Below are positions 8,981 to 15,101 of a DNA stretch of 46,627 nucleotides, in pieces. The stretch spans positions 1 to 46,627 of the forward strand of contig JAFQTN010000014.1 in the NCBI GenBank assembly GCA_017409025.1, in the 5' to 3' direction. The stretch comes from Bacilli bacterium. GTDB taxonomy: Bacteria > Bacillota_I > Bacilli_A > RF39 > UBA660. Both the position numbers and the translations under genes were made by a program. Position 1 is the first letter of the stretch, and every line of letters begins with the position of its first letter. The notes beneath the pieces are model-generated. The model was not told the origin of the DNA. It saw only the letters and a program-made list of their open reading frames with translations, and did not search any database.

Positions 8981-9643
8981 TTATTTTTCTCTTTTTTTCT
9001 TTTTTCTAACTAATATTGGGTATGCTTTATCAAGACTATCATCAATTATCAATTCATGAGATGAGTCAGTTCCTTTTAAAGCTAAATTATATAGATAATT
9101 TATAATTTCAGGTGGATAACAGTCGCATGGAACTAGAAAGAAGTCCTTTTGATCTTTGTTAGCACGTTCTACTAAATTAATTAATCCTTTACAAGTTTTA
9201 ATTCCAAATATTAAATCATATGGTGGAAGGTTAGTGTGTTGATCAATTCTTTCGAAGTTATAAATAATATTTCCTAATGGAGCAATTGAAGTTTTTTGTG
9301 GTCCTTCTATTTCAAATTCACTATAAGCAATTCGACAACCATCATATGCAATAATTTGACCCTGATTTATTTTTCTTTGCTCTTGATCTATTAAGAAAGA
9401 CATAATAGGAAAGTCACCAAATCCTAGTTCAATAATATTACTTCCAATAGCAAAAAAATCTTTAATTTTATTAAAATAGTTAATATACGATGATATTGGA
9501 TCGACTCCCACAACAAGTGTTTTATCTATTTCATTTAATAACTTTTCATCATCAAGACATCTTAAAATCAAGTCAAGTTTTTCTTTGTTATAACATACTT
9601 TGCCGTTTTGTTCTTGTTCTATAAAGTTCCAAATTTGTTCCAT
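8981..9643 (-). CDS. hypothetical protein with methyltransferase-like fold pattern
   Basis: 220 residues, not assigned to a known family. The pattern SNIIELGFGDFPIMSFLI near residue 68, followed by IIAYDG and then YDLIFGIKTC near 145, looks like motifs I, II and IV of a class I SAM-dependent methyltransferase, but the glycine-rich loop is atypical. The C terminus is very basic (RKKKKREK). AGAGGTG sits before ATG 9643. It is transcribed alone towards murD, with the hairpin repeat between the two stops. The methyltransferase suggestion is weak. Confidence 0.7.
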   Translation of the reverse strand: MEQIWNFIEQEQNGKVCYNKEKLDLILRCLDDEKLLNEIDKTLVVGVDPISSYINYFNKIKDFFAIGSNIIELGFGDFPIMSFLIDQEQRKINQGQIIAYDGCRIAYSEFEIEGPQKTSIAPLGNIIYNFERIDQHTNLPPYDLIFGIKTCKGLINLVERANKDQKDFFLVPCDCYPPEIINYLYNLALKGTDSSHELIIDDSLDKAYPILVRKKKKREK

Positions 9644-9704
9644 ATAGCACCTCTTAAAAAAATATGATTTAATATTTTAAATTAATATACAATAAAAGTC
9701 AATA

Positions 9705-9732
9705 AAAGCATACCATTATAGTGATATGCTTT
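9705..9732 (-). terminator. terminator of the gene at 9740
   Basis: On the minus strand AAAGCATA and TATGCTTT form an 8-bp stem over a 12-base loop, followed by TTATTG. It lies just downstream of the stop at 9740. Confidence 0.6.
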
Positions 9733-9739
9733 AGAAGAT

Positions 9740-10351
9740 TTAACATGTAACGCATTTAATTGTTGATTTTGTATAAGATCTTTTTCTTGAACACTTATTT
9801 TCTTGATTTGATAAATTTAAACTTTCAGGATTAGGTAATACAATATTTGTATTAACCTTATATCTCTTAGCTAATTCAAGTGTCATTTTTTTATAAATAT
9901 TTACTGCTTTTTCAGTTTCATTATTTTCAATAGCTAGAACAGTAGGTTTAATATATAGATAATACATTGTTGTAGCAACTCTAATTTTATCTTTATCTTC
10001 TTTTAAAGATTTAGCTATTTGTGGTCCAATAATTTCGTAAGCTACTAATAATGGGAAATATTGCATATCTTTTCTTAAAATGTTTTCAATAAAATCACCA
10101 ATAACTTTAATTTGATAATTATTATCTAATGCTTTCATAACACTAAGTATTGCAGTAGTTATATAATATCTACTAGAGTAGTTATACATATTTTCTCTAC
10201 CACTATTACTTCTTCCATATGCTTCACAGAAGTTATAACATTTAGGATCTGATGCTTTTATCCATTCGCCTTTTGTAGTGCAATAATAATTTCCATAATG
10301 CTGATTTTCATTCAAATAAGTACAAGCAGCACAATAACTTTCATATGCCAT
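9740..10351 (-). CDS. hypothetical Cys-rich N-terminal protein
   Basis: 203 residues. The first 45 carry six cysteines (YCAACTYL, YYCTTKG, DPKCYNFCEAYGRS), which suggests a small metal-binding or disulfide module. A helical middle (about 55-165) and a Cys-containing basic tail ending KCVTC follow. I recall similar proteins with this N terminus in gut Firmicutes, but I know no function for them. ATG 10351 is chosen over an in-frame GTG at 10360, because AGGAG lies eight bases before the ATG. It is a single gene bounded by hairpins on both sides. Confidence 0.75.
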   Translation of the reverse strand: MAYESYCAACTYLNENQHYGNYYCTTKGEWIKASDPKCYNFCEAYGRSNSGRENMYNYSSRYYITTAILSVMKALDNNYQIKVIGDFIENILRKDMQYFPLLVAYEIIGPQIAKSLKEDKDKIRVATTMYYLYIKPTVLAIENNETEKAVNIYKKMTLELAKRYKVNTNIVLPNPESLNLSNQENKCSRKRSYTKSTIKCVTC

Positions 10352-10387
10352 AGCAATCACTCCTTTTTACGAGTAGTTATAATAACA

Positions 10388-10424
10388 TAAAAAAATAATA
10401 AAGTAAAGTTTTTACTTTATTATT
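10388..10424 (-). terminator. terminator of the gene at 10412
   Basis: A 14-bp perfect stem (10394-10407 with 10411-10424) and a 3-base loop. On the minus strand it is followed by a T-run, and it overlaps the last codons of the gene. Confidence 0.8.
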
Positions 10425-10939
10425 AATTTACCAATTACTAAGATTATTCCTAGGGTTAGAGCTGCTGCCATAAATAGGATTACTCCAAATGGAAGATTTC
10501 CTAATTTAAAGAAACCACCATCTTTATTCATACTGTTAAGAAGATTTATTTTAAACATATCTAAATCTTTATGTGATTTAGATACCATAACACCTTTATA
10601 TGTAGTTAATTCTTTTTGATGTCCTTCAGTTAAAATATCTTCAGGAGTTAATGTTTCTAAAATAACAGTTTTTTGTTCTAGATAAACAGTATAATGTAAT
10701 GTAATATTACCATGGACTTTTACAAATGTTTTATCAGTAGGTAGAGTTAGTTCGTATTTTTCAGTTTTATCTTTTTCGTTAGTAGAAACTAATACTCCTT
10801 GAAAATTTCCTTCTCTTAATGATGGATAATAATCAAATAATAGTTTCTTATAAGCTAACATATTATATTTTTTGATAGCTCTTTCTTTTTTCTTAAATTC
10901 GTTTTCATTAATATAATCAATTATGTAACTACTTTTCAT
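10412..10939 (-). CDS. hypothetical tail-anchored membrane protein
   Basis: 175 residues, not recognised. The bulk is a hydrophilic, Lys/Glu-rich domain with several predicted beta strands (about 50-110). A single hydrophobic segment near residues 146-171 ends in KLIIK, so the protein is probably anchored by its C terminus with the domain in the cytosol. AGGTGAAAAT before ATG 10939 supports the start, and its own terminator suggests a single-gene transcript. No neighbour suggests a role. Confidence 0.72.
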   Translation of the reverse strand: MKSSYIIDYINENEFKKKERAIKKYNMLAYKKLLFDYYPSLREGNFQGVLVSTNEKDKTEKYELTLPTDKTFVKVHGNITLHYTVYLEQKTVILETLTPEDILTEGHQKELTTYKGVMVSKSHKDLDMFKINLLNSMNKDGGFFKLGNLPFGVILFMAAALTLGIILVIGKLIIK

Positions 10940-10991
10940 ATTTTCACCTAAGTTAATTATATCATAAAATTAGGGAAAATAAAGTATTAAA

Positions 10992-11171
10992 TTAATAATA
11001 TGGTGGATATGGTACTGGATATGGAGCAGGTACTGGGTATGGAATAGGTCTAGGTGGATAAAATGCAGGACCTGCTAAACCACCTACTAATCCTCCTAAT
11101 AGAAATGGTCCTAAAAAGCCACCTCCGATAAATCTATCTCCAGGTATTGGTCTTCTTCTCATTGAATACAT
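10992..11171 (-). CDS. Gly/Pro/Tyr-rich miniprotein
   Basis: About 59 residues. A basic N terminus (MRRRPIPGDR) is followed by a Gly/Leu hydrophobic centre (FLLGGLVGGLAGPAF) and a tail of Pro, Tyr and Val dipeptides (PYPVPAPYPVPYPPYY). Such composition is seen in small coat- or envelope-associated proteins, but no function is known. ATG 11171, 11 bases after AAAGG, is the likely start; GTG 11180 and ATG 11162 are alternatives. It is divergent from the small membrane gene at 11240. Confidence 0.6.
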   Translation of the reverse strand: MYSMRRRPIPGDRFIGGGFLGPFLLGGLVGGLAGPAFYPPRPIPYPVPAPYPVPYPPYY

Positions 11172-11239
11172 AAATAACACAACCTTTCATAATATTATAT
11201 TGAAATATTTTAAAAGTGTTATTAAAGAAAGGTTTTAAA

Positions 11240-11533
11240 ATGAAAAAATATTTATTGATAAAATATATTTTATTATATTTACCGTTTGTAGTAGGTGTAG
11301 GTTTATATAGTTTTGGTATATATAATTTAGCTAGTTCTTTATTATTATTTATTGGTGGATATATATCTATTAAAAATACTTTTGATTATAGAAAAGTAAA
11401 TAAAAATATCAATAGTATTAATTCTAATAATGATATAAAAAAAGTTCCTGTTAGGACAGTAAGTAAATCATCTTTAGTATGTTCTAAAAAAATAAAAAAA
11501 ATTCCTAGAGTAAGAAAAAGAACTAAGTATTAA
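11240..11533 (+). CDS. small membrane protein with basic tail
   Basis: 97 residues. Two hydrophobic segments (about 5-22 and 26-44) are joined by a short turn, then comes a cytosolic-type tail rich in Asn, Ser and Lys that ends PRVRKRTKY. I do not recognise a family. I start at ATG 11240 after GAAAGG (11228-11232) and not at 11216, because the extra N-terminal residues would place the ribosome site inside the gene. It converges on def, and a bidirectional terminator lies between the stops. Confidence 0.65.
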   Translation: MKKYLLIKYILLYLPFVVGVGLYSFGIYNLASSLLLFIGGYISIKNTFDYRKVNKNINSINSNNDIKKVPVRTVSKSSLVCSKKIKKIPRVRKRTKY

Positions 11534-11570
11534 AAAAAGATTATATTTCTCTCATATAATCTTTATTTTT
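11532..11570. terminator. bidirectional terminator
   Basis: 11-bp stem (11536-11546 with 11554-11564) flanked by an A-run on the left and ATTTTT on the right. It serves the plus-strand gene ending at 11533 and def, whose last codons lie within it. Confidence 0.85.
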
Positions 11571-12089
11571 GTATGGATTTTTTGGATCAATATGGTCTAC
11601 AAATAATATTCCATTTAAGTGATCCATTTCGTGTTGGAATGCTATTGATAATTCTTCTCTAGCACGATATTTTACTTCTTTACCATCTAGGTTATATCCA
11701 GTAAATGTTACTCTTGCATATCTTGGTACTATTCCTTCAACATCTCTATTAACACTCAAACATCCTTCGCCTTCAGAAGCATATATTAATTCTTCAGAAT
11801 GAGAAATCATTTTTGGATTTATTAAAATATAGTTTTTAAAATTATTTTCAGTCTCTTCATGACATACTACAAAAAACCTTTTGTTTATACCTAACTGAGG
11901 AGCAGCAAGACCCATTCCTGGTCTTAAATCATATTTCTCAGAGTATTCTTCAATTTGTGAATAATATAGATGTTCTAACATATCATTAATCAACTTCTTT
12001 GTATCTTCATCTAAGGGAAATTCTACATCTATATTTTTATCTCTTAAATGTCTATCTTTTTCATCTAAGATATCTTTAGTTCTTATCAT
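11541..12089 (-). CDS. def: peptide deformylase
   Basis: Metalloenzyme that removes the formyl group from nascent chains in the cytosol. All three family motifs are present in 182 residues: GMGLAAPQLG near 57, EGCLSV near 107 (metal-binding Cys), and QHEMDHLNG near 151 (two metal-binding His and the catalytic Glu). AAGGAGGG stands six bases before ATG 12089, so the ten extra upstream residues are not used. The layout before the first motif and the EGCLSV form fit the Gram-positive type 2 enzymes. It is transcribed alone. Confidence 0.95.
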   Translation of the reverse strand: MIRTKDILDEKDRHLRDKNIDVEFPLDEDTKKLINDMLEHLYYSQIEEYSEKYDLRPGMGLAAPQLGINKRFFVVCHEETENNFKNYILINPKMISHSEELIYASEGEGCLSVNRDVEGIVPRYARVTFTGYNLDGKEVKYRAREELSIAFQHEMDHLNGILFVDHIDPKNPYKNKDYMREI

Positions 12090-12123
12090 ATTATCCCTCC
12101 TTGTTAAGTATTTTAACATAAAG

Positions 12124-12149
12124 ATAAAAAAAAGGGAAGAAAATCCCTT
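12124..12149 (-). terminator. terminator of the gene at 12157
   Basis: On the minus strand AAGGGA and TCCCTT pair over a short loop and lead into eight T. It separates the Gly/Tyr-rich gene from def. Confidence 0.8.
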
Positions 12150-12156
12150 AATTTAA

Positions 12157-12357
12157 TTATACATTAATGAAGTTACGACTTCCTATAATTATTACTAATA
12201 AGATGAATAATACTAATACGATAGCGGCACCAGAACCATATCCTCCACCGTACCCGTATCCACCACCATATCCGTATCCGTAACTAGGGTAACCATATCC
12301 AGATGAGTATGAATTAGAACATCCGCATCCAGAATTATTTCCTCCGTAATAATACAT
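12157..12357 (-). CDS. Gly/Tyr-rich small membrane protein, YjcZ-like tail
   Basis: 66 residues. The first 42 are almost only Gly, Tyr, Ser and Cys (CGCSNSYSS, then repeats of GYGGG), followed by one hydrophobic helix (AAIVLVLFILLVIIIG). The helix and its Gly-rich lead resemble the YjcZ-type small proteins known from spore-forming Bacilli; the long Cys/Tyr N terminus is unusual for them. Nothing else in the window suggests sporulation, so I do not infer that role. GGAGGTATT precedes ATG 12357. It has its own terminator. Confidence 0.7.
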   Translation of the reverse strand: MYYYGGNNSGCGCSNSYSSGYGYPSYGYGYGGGYGYGGGYGSGAAIVLVLFILLVIIIGSRNFINV

Positions 12358-12430
12358 AATAATACCTCCTTTTTTTGTATCTAATATAGTTTACTCAAAT
12401 TATTGATAACTGTTACATATAAATGCCTAA

Positions 12431-12459
12431 TTGATTTATAATTAGATATATGTTATAGT
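12431..12459 (+). promoter_or_regulatory. promoter of the kinase-like gene
   Basis: TTGATT (12431-12436), a 17-base spacer, and TATAGT (12454-12459), 26 bases before ATG 12485. Confidence 0.65.
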
Positions 12460-12484
12460 ACTAGGAAGTTGGTTGGTGATAAAT

Positions 12485-13261
12485 ATGGATAATATGATAT
12501 TTAAAGATTTAGTTCATTTTGTTGACTTTACAAGAAGTTTTGATAAGAAACTAGGAGTAGGGATGGAAGGAACTTGTTATAAAAAAGGAAAAAATAGTTA
12601 TAAATTATATAATCGGACATATCGTGATATTTATGATAGTAGACAAGAACAAGTAAGATTATTAAAATTTAGAGATATTCAAATAGATAATTTTTATTTT
12701 ATAAGAAGTTTGATTTTTATAAGAGAGAATATAGTAGGTTCTGTATCTTCTTATGCTGATGGTGTTAATTGTTCTGATGCAAAATTATATAAAAGAAATC
12801 TAGATAATTTAATTAATGCATTAAATATTTTAAAAGGAAATGTAATTGAACTTAGTAAAAATTATATATACATAGATGATTTATGGTTGGAAAATATTCT
12901 TTATGATAATAGAGAATTTATATTTATTGATACTAGTGATTATTATTTAAGAGAAGATAGTAAAAAGCCAAATGATAAATCAGATGATGTTAGTGATATA
13001 TATAGAAAAAATATGACTATTATAATGAAATTATTATTTAAAGCTATTACTAGTTATAATTCATTAATTGATAATTTTATATTCGCATATCTTACTGAGA
13101 TAGATAATGAATATAAAGATTATTTAGTAGATACAGATTTAATGATAGATCCAGATACTACTATTATAGGGATTAGAAATGCGATTCAAGAAGGTATTGG
13201 TAGAGAGATTACATCATTTAGTAATTGTAGAAAAGATTTGTTAAGAATAAGAAAAAAGTAA
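12485..13261 (+). CDS. divergent protein-kinase-like protein
   Basis: 258 residues. The N terminus has a glycine loop and lysine arranged as in kinases (KLGVGMEGTCYKKGKNSYKLY, about residues 21-41, split here only for reading). Near 133-152 it has DDLWLENILYDN, then FIFIDTSDYY, matching a catalytic loop with Asn and a DFG-like Asp; the HRD His is absent. This resembles aminoglycoside/lipopolysaccharide-kinase-like folds more than Hanks kinases. The C-terminal 100 residues are helical and unassigned. I start at ATG 12485 after GGTGATAAAT. It has its own promoter and a bidirectional terminator. Activity and substrate are unknown. Confidence 0.68.
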   Translation: MDNMIFKDLVHFVDFTRSFDKKLGVGMEGTCYKKGKNSYKLYNRTYRDIYDSRQEQVRLLKFRDIQIDNFYFIRSLIFIRENIVGSVSSYADGVNCSDAKLYKRNLDNLINALNILKGNVIELSKNYIYIDDLWLENILYDNREFIFIDTSDYYLREDSKKPNDKSDDVSDIYRKNMTIIMKLLFKAITSYNSLIDNFIFAYLTEIDNEYKDYLVDTDLMIDPDTTIIGIRNAIQEGIGREITSFSNCRKDLLRIRKK

Positions 13262-13292
13262 TCAATTTAATAACTATTGATTACTTTTATTT
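13254..13292. terminator. bidirectional terminator
   Basis: 13-bp perfect stem (13254-13266 with 13276-13288) between the convergent kinase-like gene and the pilus-type ATPase. A-rich and T-rich flanks suit both directions. Confidence 0.85.
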
Positions 13293-14518
13293 ATATATTT
13301 CATTTTAGTTTCAGCATTTAATTCATCATCTGATTCAACTAATTTTATAACTTGTTCAGTAGATGTAAGACCTGCAATTACTTTATATAGGCCATCTTGA
13401 AGTAGAGTTATAACGTCATCTTTATATACTAATTCTCTTAGTTCAGCTTTAGATATTTTAGCACTAATAGCATCTCTTATATTTGGAGATATTAACAATA
13501 CTTCTTGAAGAGCAATTCTTCCTTTGTAACCGGCAGAACATTCTGAACATCCTACTGCATCGTGAACTTGATTTATATCTAATCCTAAATATTTTTTAAA
13601 TAATTGTTTTTCATATGGAGTAGTTTCTCTTAATGTTTTACATTTATCACATAATTTTCTAGCTAATTTTTGGCTGACTATTCCAGATAGGGCAGATGCT
13701 AGTAGATATCTTTCTACTTCCATATCAATAAGTCTTTCTATGGTAGTAAGAGAGTTATTAGTATGTAGAGTAGATAATACTAGGTGACCGGTGATAGATG
13801 CTCTAACTGCTATTTGGGCTGTTTCTGTGTCTCTTATTTCTCCAATCATGATAACGTTTGGGTCTTGTCTTAAAATACTTCTTAATACTGCTGCAAAGTC
13901 TAGACCAATATCACTGTTTACCTGTACTTGGTTTATACCTTCAATTTCCATTTCTACTGGATCTTCAACGGTAATTAAGTTAGTACCTTTTACATTTAAT
14001 TTTTTTAAGAATGAATATACAGTAGTTGATTTACCACTACCAGTAGCTCCAGTTACTAATATTATTCCGTTTGGAGCACTAATCATTTTTAATATTTTTT
14101 TATAGTTTTCTTCAGAGAAGAATAAATATTCGATACCTTGCATACTTCTTGAATAGTCTAGAATTCTTATAACAATTTTTTCTCCCTTTTTAGTAGGCAA
14201 AGAAGAAACACGCATATCTAAATCCATTCCACCAAGTTCAGTTTTTATAGCACCATCTTGTGGAAGCCTTGTTTCGGTTATATTCATTCCTGATAGTATT
14301 TTAATTCTTGTTACAACGTTTTGTTTAACTTCATTAGGTATATCAGCATAATCATTTAAGATTCCATCAATTCTTACTCTTACTTTAAGACAATCTTCGG
14401 CATGGTCTAAGTGAATATCACTGGCTCCTGCTTTAACAGAATCTAAGATAATACGGTTTACAACGTCAACGACAGGAGTATTTATAAAGTCTATTGTACT
14501 TTGCATAATATCACTCAT
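13274..14518 (-). CDS. GspE/PilB/ComGA-family secretion ATPase
   Basis: Cytosolic hexameric ATPase that drives assembly of type IV pili, competence pseudopili or type II secretion fibres. The 414 residues lack the long N-terminal domain of PilB. Visible are GASDIHLD near 32, Walker A GATGSGKST near 157, the Asp box GEIRD near 226, HTNNS (His box) near 253, and a tetra-cysteine zinc motif CDKC...CSEC near 289-328. ATG 14518 is directly preceded by GGG; ATG 14506 with GGGATG upstream is as likely. No PilC-type membrane protein or prepilin peptidase is in this window, but prepilin-like genes lie at 29.9, 34.5-36.5 and perhaps 44.8 kb. Confidence 0.92.
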   Translation of the reverse strand: MSDIMQSTIDFINTPVVDVVNRIILDSVKAGASDIHLDHAEDCLKVRVRIDGILNDYADIPNEVKQNVVTRIKILSGMNITETRLPQDGAIKTELGGMDLDMRVSSLPTKKGEKIVIRILDYSRSMQGIEYLFFSEENYKKILKMISAPNGIILVTGATGSGKSTTVYSFLKKLNVKGTNLITVEDPVEMEIEGINQVQVNSDIGLDFAAVLRSILRQDPNVIMIGEIRDTETAQIAVRASITGHLVLSTLHTNNSLTTIERLIDMEVERYLLASALSGIVSQKLARKLCDKCKTLRETTPYEKQLFKKYLGLDINQVHDAVGCSECSAGYKGRIALQEVLLISPNIRDAISAKISKAELRELVYKDDVITLLQDGLYKVIAGLTSTEQVIKLVESDDELNAETKMKYINKSNQ

Positions 14519-14622
14519 CCCAATCTTTCTTATTCTATATAAGATTATATAATATAATTATTTTTTTTTCAATAGTATGAGAATTTTTTTATAAAAAATA
14601 ATAGGGCAAATGATGTATATGC

Positions 14623-14651
14623 TTGAAAAATGTGCATTAATATGTTATTAT
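14623..14651 (+). promoter_or_regulatory. promoter of antisense RNA, element 1
   Basis: TTGAAA (14623-14628), 17 bases, TATTAT (14646-14651). Element 2 has the same -10 and the same bases after it (TATTATG, one variable base, ATATGT). Confidence 0.7.
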
Positions 14652-14657
14652 GAATAT

Positions 14658-14763
14658 GTCAAGGAAACTTGCATAAAATAAAAAGGAACATTCAATGTCG
14701 CATGTTGGGTGTTGCCGTAAATTTGGTTCCACCTAATCAGCTTGAGTTAGGTGGATTTTCTTT
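14658..14763 (+). ncRNA. candidate antitoxin-type RNA, element 1
   Basis: Predicted RNA of about 105 nt. Near its 5' end CAAG-GAAA-CTTG (14660-14671) forms a GNRA-capped hairpin. It then carries GAACATTCAA (14686-14695), GTTGGGT (14704-14710) and TTGCC (14712-14716), and ends at a rho-independent terminator with CCACCTAA and TTAGGTGG arms (about 14729-14754) and a T-rich tail. It runs towards, and would be antisense to, the 3' region of the minus-strand peptide mRNA. The same order of parts recurs at 29077-29190 with changed but still pairing bases. The antitoxin role is inferred. Confidence 0.6.
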
Positions 14764-14902
14764 TTATATTAAAACTATGAATAGCAATAATATTAATGGG
14801 AAGATAAGAATGATTAATGAAAAGATTAAAAAATCCTTCTTACTCATATTATCGCCTCCCTTCATTAAGAAGTTTGGCAAATTACCCAACTTTTGAATGT
14901 TC
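14686..14902. repeat. inverted-repeat ends of element 1
   Basis: Left arm 14686-14716 and right arm 14876-14902 share GAACATTCAA, GTTGGGT and TTGCC in opposite orientation. The minus-strand mRNA would therefore begin with one arm and contain its complement in the 3' region, followed by a T-rich stretch (TTTTTATTTT). The antisense RNA carries the same sense as the mRNA 5' end. Confidence 0.75.
14764..14847 (-). CDS. 27-residue hydrophobic peptide, candidate type I toxin 1
   Basis: The reading frame starts MSKKDF and continues as an almost uninterrupted run of Leu, Ile and Phe to the stop, with one Pro: a single membrane-spanning helix with a positively charged N terminus. A full ribosome site GGGAGG (14855-14860) lies seven bases before the ATG, and a strong promoter lies upstream (14910-14938). 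Size, composition and convergent antisense RNA are those of type I toxins such as the Fst/Ldr class, but the Fst core motif is absent and the sequence is not alike. Too short for homology; the call rests on architecture and the second copy. Confidence 0.55.
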   Translation of the reverse strand: MSKKDFLIFSLIILIFPLILLLFIVLI

Positions 14903-14909
14903 GACTCAA

Positions 14910-14938
14910 ATTATATCAGGTATATTTATATGAATCAA
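14910..14938 (-). promoter_or_regulatory. promoter of peptide mRNA, element 1
   Basis: On the minus strand TTGATT (14933-14938), 17 bases, TATAAT (14910-14915). Transcription is expected to start at about 14902, exactly at the GAACATTC of the right inverted repeat. Confidence 0.75.
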
Positions 14939-15013
14939 TAGATTTTATTAATGTTCAATAAGGGGTTAACTATAATATAAATAATAAATAATTTTATAAT
15001 TAAATTAATGTTT

Positions 15014-15040
15014 AAGAAGAGATTATCTTCTTTTTTTCTT
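15014..15040 (+). terminator. terminator upstream of smc
   Basis: AAGAAGA (15014-15020) and TCTTCTT (15026-15032) followed by a long T-run. No plus-strand gene is visible just before it, so it may insulate smc from read-through. Confidence 0.65.
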
Positions 15041-15046
15041 TAAAAC

Positions 15047-15075
15047 TTGATAAAATCAGACAAATAAGATATAAT
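15047..15075 (+). promoter_or_regulatory. smc promoter
   Basis: TTGATA (15047-15052), a 17-base spacer, TATAAT (15070-15075), 27 bases before the start codon. Confidence 0.8.
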
Positions 15076-15101
15076 TTATTTAGTAGTAATAGGTGATAAA
15101 T

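Noticed and set aside
14669-14896. 75-residue plus-strand frame through toxin-antitoxin element 1
   Set aside because: It has no suitable ribosome site, crosses the predicted terminator of the antisense RNA, and its composition reflects the opposite-strand peptide and the repeat arms.
14620-14940. Explanation of the two elements as transposon-like MITEs with terminal inverted repeats
   Set aside because: No target-site duplication is seen. Promoters lie outside the arms at fixed distances, and arms, hairpin and terminator keep pairing while changing sequence. A mobile origin in the past cannot be excluded.
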